Assembly (NCBI GenBank): GCA_029004515.1
Contig: JAQVYH010000004.1
Coordinates: 1-56,007 of the forward strand
Reading direction: 5' to 3'
Length of the DNA stretch: 56,007 nucleotides
DNA from: Eubacteriales bacterium
GTDB taxonomy: Bacteria > Bacillota > Clostridia > Monoglobales > UMGS1388
The position numbers and the translations under genes are program-made. The notes beneath the pieces were generated by a model. The model was given only the letters and a program-made list of their open reading frames with translations. It made no database searches and was not told the origin of the DNA. Below, one piece after another: positions 49,230 to 56,007 of the stretch; within the stretch, counting starts at the first letter, position 1, and every line of letters starts with the position of its first letter.

Positions 49230-51681
49230 GTGTCACACCCCTTTGCCGCGACACGTCACGAAGCGGATCAAATATCGTCTGGGCGATGGTTTTGCCATCA
49301 AGATTAACATTGAGGGTAATGTTGCCGACATTCGCGCCACCTAAAACGCCGGAAAGACCACCCACCAATCCATTGACCATATCGGTGGTCACACTTGTGT
49401 TCATAGCAGTATCAAAACTGGCTGGAATGGCGTTTTGCATATCGCGTGAAACATCTGCCATCGCACTTTCAAACCCAGCACCCAAACCTAATGCCAAATT
49501 GCCGCCAATCCCTGCAAACAGGGTGGAAGGGGAATTGATGCCAAAGAAATCTTTTATCCTGTCCATGATTCCGCTGAAAAGCCCACGGATTTTATCCCAG
49601 AGCCATGCTCCCGCATCGGAAATGCCCTGCCATACGCCCCTTAGAAGCTTACCGCCGATCTCTGTCATTTTCGGTATAAAGCTGGTAAACGCCGAAACAA
49701 TCCCAGTTATAATCTGCGGCACGGCTTTGACAATTTCTATAATTATTGTGGGTAGGGCAGTAATAAGCGCGATAAATAAATCCATTCCGGCAATGATAAT
49801 CTTATCAATGTTATTTATAAGCGCGTTTACAATTCCCTCTACAATAATCGGTATAGCTTTTATAATCTCTTGGATTATTTCCGGCAACGCCCCAATCAAC
49901 GACACCAACAGATCAATTCCGGCGCGTACAATCTGAGGCACTAACTGGATAACCGCCGTTACAATCGCCGTGATAATTTGCGGAATAACAGCAATTATTG
50001 TGGCGATAATTTCAGGCAGGGCAGTTACCAGCGATATTAAAAGCTGAACTCCCGCCTCTATAATTTGTGGAATTGAATCCACCAAAAAGTCCAAAATTGA
50101 CGTTATAATGTCCGGCAGGGCGGCATACAGAATGGGAAGGGCATCTAATATTCCCTGCGCAAGCCCGGTTATAAGGGATAATGCCGCATCTAAAATCATG
50201 GGCAAATTGTCCAGCAAACCTTGAACAATAGTGATTACTGCGGTTACGGCGGCGGGAATCAGTCGAGGCAAAGCCCTGCCGATTCCTTCCGTGAGGGCGG
50301 TTACCAGTTCCATTGCGGCAGTAATAAGCAACGGAAGGTTGTTGATTAACGCCTCTGCGATCATCATTACAGCATCCACTACAGCCGGTATGATTTGCGG
50401 CAGAAGTGTTAATATGGTATTTAATACTTGTGAAAATAGCTCTGTAAAGGTTTCCAGCAAAATGGGGAGCAAATCAAAAACCGCCGACAAAATTGCACCC
50501 ATTGCCGTTGGCAATGCAGAAACTATGTTTTCAAGCACCGGAACGATATTGGTAATTACTGCACCAAACGCCTCCACAAGATTTTGCGTTAAGTTGGTCA
50601 TGTCGGCATTTGCATTACCCAGCCCTGCTGTAAACGAACCGAGCGCGGCTTGCAAAAGTCCAATCGAGCCTGTAATTGTTTGCGTTGACTCACGGGCAAA
50701 GTTCCCGGCATATTGCTCTGTGTTTTCAAAAAACATCTGCATTGCCACTTCAGCCTTTTCAGCTTGAGTGGCTGTCTGCCATGTAAAGTCCAGCCCTTTG
50801 GCGAGGGCATAGGCTTCAATATTGGTGGCATTCATCGCCACGCCTAAATTGTCCATCATGGTGAAATTGCCCTTTGCCGCCCCTGCAACAGAATCAAGCG
50901 CGGACTTCATATCAATGCCCATAACGGATGCCATATCCGCCGCCCGTTGCATAGCCTTCTCTGTTAGTTCGAGGCTTTTGACCTGTTCCACGCCGGAGCC
51001 TTGAAAAAGCGCACCCATTTTGTTGGCGGTGGCAAGATACTCACTTTGTGAAACACCGAGATTTTTGTAGGCTTCTTCGCCTGTTCTTTGGATGGACTCG
51101 GCATATGCACCGAATACGGCTTCAGAACCGCCGAGGTTCTGCTCCAATTCACCAAACTGTGCGACAACTTCCTTTCCAAGTTTTATGGCGGCGGCTCCGG
51201 CGGCAACAACAACAGCCCCCATCGCCACACCGATCCCTTTAAGAACGCCGCCCAACTTGTCGAATCTATCGCCGGATTTTTCTGCTTCTTCCCCGGATTC
51301 TGTAAGCGCATCGCCAAGATTATCCGCACCATCAGCAGATTCCTCCAATTCACGCTCCATATTATTCAACTGCGCTTGCGCGTTATTTAACTGTATCTGC
51401 CATGCTTGTGTGCGGCGATCATTTTCACCGAAGGACTCCGCAGAATTTTGAAGTGCGGTTTGAAGAGTGGATATTTTTTCTTTTTGCTGATCGATCTCCT
51501 TATTCAGAACGGTATTTCGCGCCGCTAAAGCCGTCACAGAACGGTCGTTTTTGTCAAACTCGGAGGACACCAGCTTCATTTCAGAGCCAAGGACTTTGAA
51601 ACTTTGATTGATATCCCTGAGTGCGTCTTTGAAGGCTTTTTCGCCTTCTAATCCTATTCGTAATCCAAAATCGTCAGCCAT
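49222..51681 (-). CDS. Phage tail tape measure protein
   Basis: The 819-residue protein sets tail length. It begins with a phage-type coiled coil (about 20-130; NRDDRR-like charged helix region), a membrane-type segment (about 150-170) and then a long stretch of hydrophobic helices (about 385-710) that includes repeats with a 44-residue period, such as AGVQLLISLVTALPEI, AGIDLLVSLIGALPEI and AGMDLFIALITALPTI. The C-terminal NSPSTLFAGIGGNLALGL motif is typical. A strong SD (AGGAGGTGA) precedes the ATG. The moron gene at 51772-52953 separates it from the chaperone genes. Confidence 0.92.
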   Translation of the reverse strand: MADDFGLRIGLEGEKAFKDALRDINQSFKVLGSEMKLVSSEFDKNDRSVTALAARNTVLNKEIDQQKEKISTLQTALQNSAESFGENDRRTQAWQIQLNNAQAQLNNMERELEESADGADNLGDALTESGEEAEKSGDRFDKLGGVLKGIGVAMGAVVVAAGAAAIKLGKEVVAQFGELEQNLGGSEAVFGAYAESIQRTGEEAYKNLGVSQSEYLATANKMGALFQGSGVEQVKSLELTEKAMQRAADMASVMGIDMKSALDSVAGAAKGNFTMMDNLGVAMNATNIEAYALAKGLDFTWQTATQAEKAEVAMQMFFENTEQYAGNFARESTQTITGSIGLLQAALGSFTAGLGNANADMTNLTQNLVEAFGAVITNIVPVLENIVSALPTAMGAILSAVFDLLPILLETFTELFSQVLNTILTLLPQIIPAVVDAVMMIAEALINNLPLLITAAMELVTALTEGIGRALPRLIPAAVTAVITIVQGLLDNLPMILDAALSLITGLAQGILDALPILYAALPDIITSILDFLVDSIPQIIEAGVQLLISLVTALPEIIATIIAVIPQIITAIVTAVIQLVPQIVRAGIDLLVSLIGALPEIIQEIIKAIPIIVEGIVNALINNIDKIIIAGMDLFIALITALPTIIIEIVKAVPQIITGIVSAFTSFIPKMTEIGGKLLRGVWQGISDAGAWLWDKIRGLFSGIMDRIKDFFGINSPSTLFAGIGGNLALGLGAGFESAMADVSRDMQNAIPASFDTAMNTSVTTDMVNGLVGGLSGVLGGANVGNITLNVNLDGKTIAQTIFDPLRDVSRQRGVTLG

Positions 51682-51708
51682 TCGGTGTCACCTCCTGTTT
51701 TGTTTTTA

Positions 51709-51737
51709 TTGAAAATAATGTATTCCTATAGTATAAT
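51709..51737 (+). promoter_or_regulatory. Own promoter of the inserted plus-strand gene
   Basis: TTGAAA (51709-51714), 17 bases, TATAAT (51732-51737), giving a leader of about 28 nt to the ATG at 51772. It reads against the tail operon. Confidence 0.75.
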
Positions 51738-51771
51738 GGTATAAATTTAAAATAATTATCGAGGTTGAATT

Positions 51772-52953
51772 ATGAAGCATTCTGATTTGGAATTCCCATT
51801 AAAAGATAATATTTTTACTGATGCACTTAAAGTAATATGGGAGCGAGGATGGCTTGACGAGTTTTCTGAAAGTCACTTTCTTATACGCGCAATAAACGGA
51901 CAACTGCCCGATTTTCGGACAAAGGATCAACTGGATGCTACCTCACCTGAATTGTATTTTGATTGCGATACGCCCCTTAATTTTCTAAATAACTTCTCTC
52001 AACGATTGCAAAAATTTATTTGTTTATGTGGTGATAACGCAGAATCTTTTGTTAAAAACCAATTATCTGCAGGGAAGAATAAATACAGTGAAGATCAGTT
52101 TTTTCAAGCCCTGCACGAAGTTCATGTATTTACCTACCTTACATCATTCGGAGATCCAAATGTTGACTATGAACCAGCAATAGGCGGAGTTTCTGGCAAA
52201 AAGAATCCAGAATACCGCATCCAAAACAAATTCGCTATACCAGGTAACGAACCTGGGAAGTTATTAGTTCCTGCAGAGGAGTATATTTTTGATATTGAAG
52301 TTAAAAGTATTGTTGGTCATATAAACAAAAAAATCGACTTGAAAAAACCATTTATCACACCAATTGTATCAATTGATTATAATAAGCGTGATCAGCTATC
52401 CACTTTTTGTGGTGAGCACGGATTCCAAGTTGAACTACCGGATGTTACACATTTGTGTGCTTTTCTTAATGATGCAGCTGATAAGTTTATACAGCCTACT
52501 CATGAGAATCATTTCAACATACTCTATATAAATTGGACACATAGAGAAATTCCTCATCTAAATTTTATGGAGCCTCTTTCTCTTCTTGACAATCCGGCAA
52601 ATGGGTTGTTGCGACATAAAACTATTGGTCTCAAATTCAAGCTGTCAGAAGATGTTTTTAATAAGATCTCCGCAATTTTTATTTACAGTTATCCAAAACA
52701 GGCACTTGTTTTTAATGATATTAGATGGGTATTTTCCAATAAGCAGTGCTCCGTGTTGTTTAATCCGAAGCTAAATGAAAAACAACGGCTTCAACTAACA
52801 CATATTCTACATACGGCTCCCTCTGCAAATCCTAAAACTCCATTAATACTATCTTATCCACCTGTGAATTCTATGTTTGGGGCGTTAGTCCTCTCAAACT
52901 TAGAGGGAGTTGAAAAAATCATAGAGCAAATATTATTGAAAGAGAATTCCTAA
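51772..52953 (+). CDS. Unrecognised PD-(D/E)XK-nuclease-like protein inserted in the tail operon
   Basis: The 393-residue product matches no family I recognise. A central part resembles a PD-(D/E)XK nuclease core: a helix with Glu116 (FQALHEVHVFTYLTSFG), NPEY with Glu147, then FDIEVKSI with Glu176 and Lys178, the order E-(P)E-ExK. There is no signal peptide or membrane segment. It lies opposite to all surrounding phage genes, is visibly richer in AT, and has its own promoter (51709-51737) and SD (GAGGTTG). Its TAA overlaps the stop of the facing chaperone gene. A prophage cargo or defence role is inferred from this setting. Confidence 0.7.
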   Translation: MKHSDLEFPLKDNIFTDALKVIWERGWLDEFSESHFLIRAINGQLPDFRTKDQLDATSPELYFDCDTPLNFLNNFSQRLQKFICLCGDNAESFVKNQLSAGKNKYSEDQFFQALHEVHVFTYLTSFGDPNVDYEPAIGGVSGKKNPEYRIQNKFAIPGNEPGKLLVPAEEYIFDIEVKSIVGHINKKIDLKKPFITPIVSIDYNKRDQLSTFCGEHGFQVELPDVTHLCAFLNDAADKFIQPTHENHFNILYINWTHREIPHLNFMEPLSLLDNPANGLLRHKTIGLKFKLSEDVFNKISAIFIYSYPKQALVFNDIRWVFSNKQCSVLFNPKLNEKQRLQLTHILHTAPSANPKTPLILSYPPVNSMFGALVLSNLEGVEKIIEQILLKENS

Positions 52954-53141
52954 CACCCTCTTGGCACTACATCATCAATGCTCATTTCATGATATGATTT
53001 CTCAATCCCCAAGTACTGCCTGTGACACGTCCATAAATCTAAAAATAATCCAATGGGTGTAAGCCAAAACACGTCAGCTTCCATTCGCAGATGTACAGTT
53101 CCGTAATAATAAAGCCGAGTGAAGAGTTCGCCGCAATTCAC
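52950..53141 (-). CDS. Tail chaperone extension (T part), probably made by -1 frameshift
   Basis: A 63-residue frame opening at GTG (53141), which overlaps the stop of the chaperone gene as GTGA. It has no SD of its own worth noting. Position between chaperone and tape measure and its -1 frame relation fit the T region of G/GT proteins of tailed phages. If read as a fusion through the slippery site at 53153-53159, the product would be about 189 residues. Independent start by reinitiation is the alternative. Confidence 0.7.
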   Translation of the reverse strand: MNCGELFTRLYYYGTVHLRMEADVFWLTPIGLFLDLWTCHRQYLGIEKSYHEMSIDDVVPRGC

Positions 53142-53159
53142 TCGGCTTTCGGATTTTTT
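53111..53159 (-). promoter_or_regulatory. Candidate -1 frameshift signal
   Basis: On the minus strand the heptamer A-AAA-AAT (53159-53153) is in the X-XXY-YYZ phase of the chaperone gene. Three bases later a perfect 13-bp stem begins (arms 53149-53137 and 53123-53111, loop of 13). The stem also covers the chaperone stop at 53138-53140. Confidence 0.7.
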
Positions 53160-53518
53160 GAGGCTTCTTCAGTCGGAACATTCCGTGCTGTGCCTTTAAG
53201 CATCGCCTCGGTAATGGCATTCTTATACCCAGCTAAATCCAATGGAGAGGTTAAAAGTTCCACTTCATCCTCGGTCAGCAGTTCGCGGGGTGCATCCTTG
53301 TTTCTCATGTTATGTATTAAAATAGATTGATTGGCAAGCACAACAATCAGCCATATAATCTCGCCCAGAGCCATCTCGAAGTTTTCAGATTTCATCAGCT
53401 TTTCGCCGAGGTTTTCTAAACCCCCATAACGCCCGGCAATTTCCTTAGAGGCACGGGTTGTAAGAATTAACTCATATTCTGTATCACCAATTTTAATCAA
53501 CGCACTTCTATCATCCAT
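53138..53518 (-). CDS. Phage tail assembly chaperone (G part)
   Basis: A 126-residue, mostly helical protein upstream of the tape measure, in the place of the lambda G-type chaperone. It ends with the hydrophilic NPKAE after a slippery A-AAA-AAT. By analogy to lambda it coats the tape measure during tail assembly. It begins 1 nt inside the tail tube gene's stop. Confidence 0.75.
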   Translation of the reverse strand: MDDRSALIKIGDTEYELILTTRASKEIAGRYGGLENLGEKLMKSENFEMALGEIIWLIVVLANQSILIHNMRNKDAPRELLTEDEVELLTSPLDLAGYKNAITEAMLKGTARNVPTEEASKNPKAE

Positions 53519-54111
53519 TATTCACCCTCCGTTTCAAATACAGGCTCATAAACCTGCGTGTACCACCCGGTAATAGTGGCTTCTGCAACTCCGGCATCGC
53601 CCTCGGTGACCTCCGCTTTCCACGGATGCTTGCCCATGCTGTCCGGCTTATTTCGGCGCATGACGGTTCCCTCAATGGTTGGTGTTTGGAAGGTGATGGA
53701 GTCGCCCTTGGTCTGCAAGTTGGTGGATGGTACTCCGAATTTTACCCGATAGAGCCAAAAATATCTGTATTTGTTGTTTGGCTTTAACGCACGAAATCCA
53801 ATGGCAACGGGCGCGCCTTCGTTTTCACTGGCTGATATTAATACTCCGTTATCATCTACGACCGCCCCGGTCAAATCCTGTGCCGCCGTTATGCCGATAT
53901 CATCCACTCCGAGTGACAGCTTACCGGATTTGAAATCCTTTATCACATAAGCCGCACCGTCATCGGCGTAAAGGGTAGCCTCCGCCAATTCTACTGTCAA
54001 ATCCGCTTTCATCGCCTTTGCAAGCTGAACAGGCGTGGCATAGGTTTCCTCCCCGTTTTCATCCTCGGTAATTTTTGCATAATATAACTTATCCATTCCG
54101 ATCGTTGCCAT
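53518..54111 (-). CDS. Major tail (tube) protein
   Basis: The 197-residue beta-rich protein begins MATIGMDKLYYAKITEDENG and resembles the phi13-type major tail proteins of Firmicute siphophages (VELAEATLYADDGAAYVIKDF, GFRALKPNNKYRYFWLYRVKFG). It lies between tail terminator and chaperone, the expected place. Start and end touch neighbours by 1 nt. Confidence 0.85.
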   Translation of the reverse strand: MATIGMDKLYYAKITEDENGEETYATPVQLAKAMKADLTVELAEATLYADDGAAYVIKDFKSGKLSLGVDDIGITAAQDLTGAVVDDNGVLISASENEGAPVAIGFRALKPNNKYRYFWLYRVKFGVPSTNLQTKGDSITFQTPTIEGTVMRRNKPDSMGKHPWKAEVTEGDAGVAEATITGWYTQVYEPVFETEGE

Positions 54112-54452
54112 TAAATCCTCTCCAATCTATAGACTTTCGCCGCATCTATGGCGTAATGATGATACCCCGTATCATTCTCATGACCAATGTATCGCCGCGC
54201 CGTTACTGTAAAGTCAGCTGACAGCAATGCATTGATAATGCTATTTTTTAATTTCAAATAATTTCCGTTGCTGTATAAAGACAACCGCGCCTCCTGTGTC
54301 TCGTACTCCGGGCGGTTATCGCCGTATAATTCAAATGTATCGGTTAGCGGCGTTATAACTATATATTCCTCCGGTGCAACATCGGAAAACACCCCAGTTT
54401 CAATGGGAGCCAATCCTGCCAAAACAATATTTAATTCTTCTAAAATGTTCAT
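54111..54452 (-). CDS. Tail terminator/minor tail protein
   Basis: A 113-residue protein between the HK97 gp10-like and the tail tube gene, the usual position for the tail terminator. The YIVITPLTDTFELYGDNRPEYETQEARLSL stretch (written in two parts in family profiles, here about 30-58) fits this class. Overlaps both neighbours by 1-4 nt. Confidence 0.7.
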   Translation of the reverse strand: MNILEELNIVLAGLAPIETGVFSDVAPEEYIVITPLTDTFELYGDNRPEYETQEARLSLYSNGNYLKLKNSIINALLSADFTVTARRYIGHENDTGYHHYAIDAAKVYRLERI

Positions 54453-54898
54453 ACATCTTTAATCTCACTTTCCAGTTTCGCAATCATCGCCGCCGCAACT
54501 GCTCCCTTTGCCTGTGATTTTGCGAGTTTTAAGAAGGGTTTGGGAGGTTGACCGTGTTTGCCATTTTCGATAATATTTGCGATTTTGGCATTGGACTCCC
54601 CGCCGCCACCGGAGCTTCCGGCGGAGCGCGGTTCGGCAAAACCGACCTTGACGTTGAAGTTGCCGTTATTATCCATCTTCGCCGGGGATAATCCCAATGC
54701 GCCCACCAACTCCCCGGTCGACCGGGAAGGATACTCGGTGCCGCGCCCGATTACCGCCTGCAAATTACGGCGAACCGCTGCCAGCGCGACCTCGCCCCCT
54801 GCTTCAAGCACGAGCGGAACAATTTCATCTGTCTTATCTCCCAGCCGGGATATTTTATTCATAAAATCATCCGGCATTTTAACTTCAACTCGAGCCAT
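54449..54898 (-). CDS. HK97 gp10-like tail completion protein
   Basis: The 149-residue protein has a helical N-terminus (PDDFMNKISRLGDKTDEIVP), a central AALAAVRRNL-like helix and NIIENGKHGQPPKPFLKLAKS, the marked HGQPPKPFL motif of gp10-like proteins. The frame is open to 54937, but the ATG at 54898 has GGAGG at 8 nt and gives normal length. Overlaps the upstream adaptor gene by 14 nt. Confidence 0.8.
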   Translation of the reverse strand: MARVEVKMPDDFMNKISRLGDKTDEIVPLVLEAGGEVALAAVRRNLQAVIGRGTEYPSRSTGELVGALGLSPAKMDNNGNFNVKVGFAEPRSAGSSGGGGESNAKIANIIENGKHGQPPKPFLKLAKSQAKGAVAAAMIAKLESEIKDV

Positions 54899-55229
54899 GC
54901 TTACTCGCCTCCAGTCTTTCAGCCAAAACCTCCACATACATTCCCCGATTTTTCACATCTTCCACGCTTGTGATACGAAAACGCTCCGAACCGCACAATA
55001 TTTCCATTTTATCTGTAACCGTTACGCTGGGAATGATACGAAACCGGAACAGGCACGTTGCAGTAGAGAATGCTGCTCGATTTGCCCACATTTTTGTTCC
55101 GTGTCGATCCTCGCGATAAGCACGGACTTCGGCAATGATGGTGTCAGCTGAATTAGAAAACCCAGCGGCATCCTTGTTTTGACTGGTTTGTATTATCTTA
55201 ATAAATGTGTTCATCCTTCCAAAACTCAA
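54885..55229 (-). CDS. Phage head-tail adaptor
   Basis: A small beta-rich protein of about 114 residues (IKIIQTSQNKDAAGFS near the start, then DKMEILCGSERFRITSVEDV) of the SPP1 gp16/HK97 head-closure class. The frame opens at GTG 55238; the TTG at 55229 overlaps the previous stop as TTGA and has AAGGAG at 7 nt, so I favour it. ATG 55214 is a weaker option. Confidence 0.75.
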   Translation of the reverse strand: MSFGRMNTFIKIIQTSQNKDAAGFSNSADTIIAEVRAYREDRHGTKMWANRAAFSTATCLFRFRIIPSVTVTDKMEILCGSERFRITSVEDVKNRGMYVEVLAERLEASKHGSS

Positions 55230-55534
55230 GCCTTCCACTCCTTATCCAGCCGCAAAAGCATATTAACTGTATTCCACACTTGTTGCCCCGCCTGAACATT
55301 GTCGGCAAAGAACCCTCCTGTTGAGCCATCCCTGCTTTCGAAAAAATGCGAAGCAATCATTATAATTGCCTGTTCGGTGGTGGGTGGTATTGTCTGCTCC
55401 ATATACGTTCCGGCAGGGATGTGCTGGAAGCTTTCGGCGTAATTCACCGCCGCCGCAATAAAATTTTGCAAAAGTTCATCATCAGCAGAATGCTCCAATA
55501 TTAAATTCGCTTTTACCTTTTCTAATAATGTCAT
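55226..55534 (-). CDS. Head-tail connector protein (gp6-like)
   Basis: A 102-residue helical protein (ADDELLQNFIAAAVNYAESF, then a C-terminal VWNTVNMLLRLDKEW helix) of the phage QLRG/gp6 connector family, found right after the capsid gene. It starts 1 nt after the capsid stop. Confidence 0.8.
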   Translation of the reverse strand: MTLLEKVKANLILEHSADDELLQNFIAAAVNYAESFQHIPAGTYMEQTIPPTTEQAIIMIASHFFESRDGSTGGFFADNVQAGQQVWNTVNMLLRLDKEWKA

Positions 55535-55535
55535 A

Positions 55536-56007
55536 TTAACCAGCCGCCATCTGCAATACTTTTACCGCCTCTGGCAGAATCAGTTTTCCGTCCAGCCGCT
55601 GGGTAGCAATGAATCCCACTTGATTGGTTACGGCATACAGTTCGTTCAGCCGTTGGAATATCCTGCCTTGACGGTCAGCAATCCAGTAATATGAAAAGTC
55701 CCCAAACGCAAGTGCTTTTGCCCCAGCCGCCATCTCCGGAACGAAGGTTGATGTGTATATGCGCCGTCCTAAAAGCATATCGGGATCGCCTTCTTTAAGT
55801 GACGGCTGCCATAAATATTGACCATTCGTATCCTTTAGCTTACGGATTGCTTTAACGGTGGCATCATTGGTTACAAATACCGCCCGGTTGCGATAAACCT
55901 GCCTCAGAGCATGGTATATATCTATAATATCATCAGCGGTAATTGCGGTAGGAGAGGTTACTGTCTTACCAATCTGACCGCCGCCTGTACTGGCAAAAAT
56001 GCCTGTT
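55536..56007 (-). CDS. HK97-type major capsid protein, C-terminal part (cut by window edge)
   Basis: The frame is open from 56006 to the stop at 55536, about 156 codons, and continues beyond the window. The visible part includes RNRAVFVTNDATVKAIRKLK, GQYLWQPSLKEGDPDMLLGRR and ALAFGDFSYYWIADRQG, the P-domain and E-loop-end features of HK97-fold capsid proteins. It should be the most abundant structural protein. N-terminus, protease and portal lie outside. Confidence 0.88.
   Translation of the reverse strand, partial: TGIFASTGGGQIGKTVTSPTAITADDIIDIYHALRQVYRNRAVFVTNDATVKAIRKLKDTNGQYLWQPSLKEGDPDMLLGRRIYTSTFVPEMAAGAKALAFGDFSYYWIADRQGRIFQRLNELYAVTNQVGFIATQRLDGKLILPEAVKVLQMAAG

Noticed and set aside
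51772..52953. Calling the inserted gene a known restriction enzyme or abortive-infection protein
   Set aside because: Only a generic nuclease-like motif order is visible; no specific family can be supported by eye.

Overview
The window is chromosomal DNA of a low-to-moderate GC, Gram-positive type Firmicute of the class Clostridia. The evidence is the rpoBC-L7Ae-rpsL-rpsG-fusA-tuf order, a ctsR-mcsA-mcsB-clpC operon with CtsR boxes, an era-yqzL-recO-ppdK cluster, strong SD sequences and sigma-A type TTGACA-17-TATAAT promoters. The species cannot be named from the sequence. A bacterium of the gut or rumen type is plausible.

Positions 1-13.7 kb hold a sugar-phosphate isomerase/epimerase-like gene and the long str/rpo operon, all on the minus strand: rpoB, rpoC, an L7Ae-like gene, rpsL, rpsG, fusA, tuf. 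The rpoB promoter and the promoter of the opposite gene upp point at each other, so their leaders overlap. Positions 14.5-20.4 kb carry an HtrA-type protease and the ctsR-mcsA-mcsB-clpC stress operon, whose promoter sits between two CtsR operators.

Positions 20.4-34.1 kb are a mixed region. It holds a lipoprotein with C-terminal membrane helices, an ArsB/NhaD-type permease, metA (predicted homoserine O-acetyltransferase), an SLH-M13 peptidase fusion, a cysteine-cluster protein, a UgtP-like glycosyltransferase, a 32-residue cysteine-rich membrane peptide, a hairpin-rich MITE-like intergenic block, rdgB, htpX, lemA and a secreted pectate-lyase-fold protein split by a frameshift. Positions 34.2-41.4 kb are a tight minus-strand housekeeping cluster: DUF1385, prmC, ybeY, dgkA, era, yqzL, recO, then ppdK with its own promoter. 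tRNA-Leu(GAG) and tRNA-Gln(CTG) follow.

From about 41.9 kb to the end lies an integrated siphophage-type element, richer in GC than the host. Read in its transcription direction (minus strand), it has the major capsid protein (cut by the window edge), connector, head-tail adaptor, HK97 gp10-like protein, tail terminator, tail tube, tail assembly chaperone with a candidate -1 frameshift, tape measure, distal tail, hub/adhesin, fibre-like proteins and a glycine-rich tail-tip candidate. It ends with a cassette of an HTH/zinc-finger protein, a small protein and two tandem serine recombinases beside the tRNAs. No holin or endolysin is seen between tail and recombinases. The most interesting cargo is a lone plus-strand gene (51772-52953) with its own promoter, wedged between the chaperone and tape-measure genes. 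It encodes an unrecognised 393-residue protein with PD-(D/E)XK-nuclease-like motifs, a good candidate for a prophage-encoded defence or 'moron' gene.
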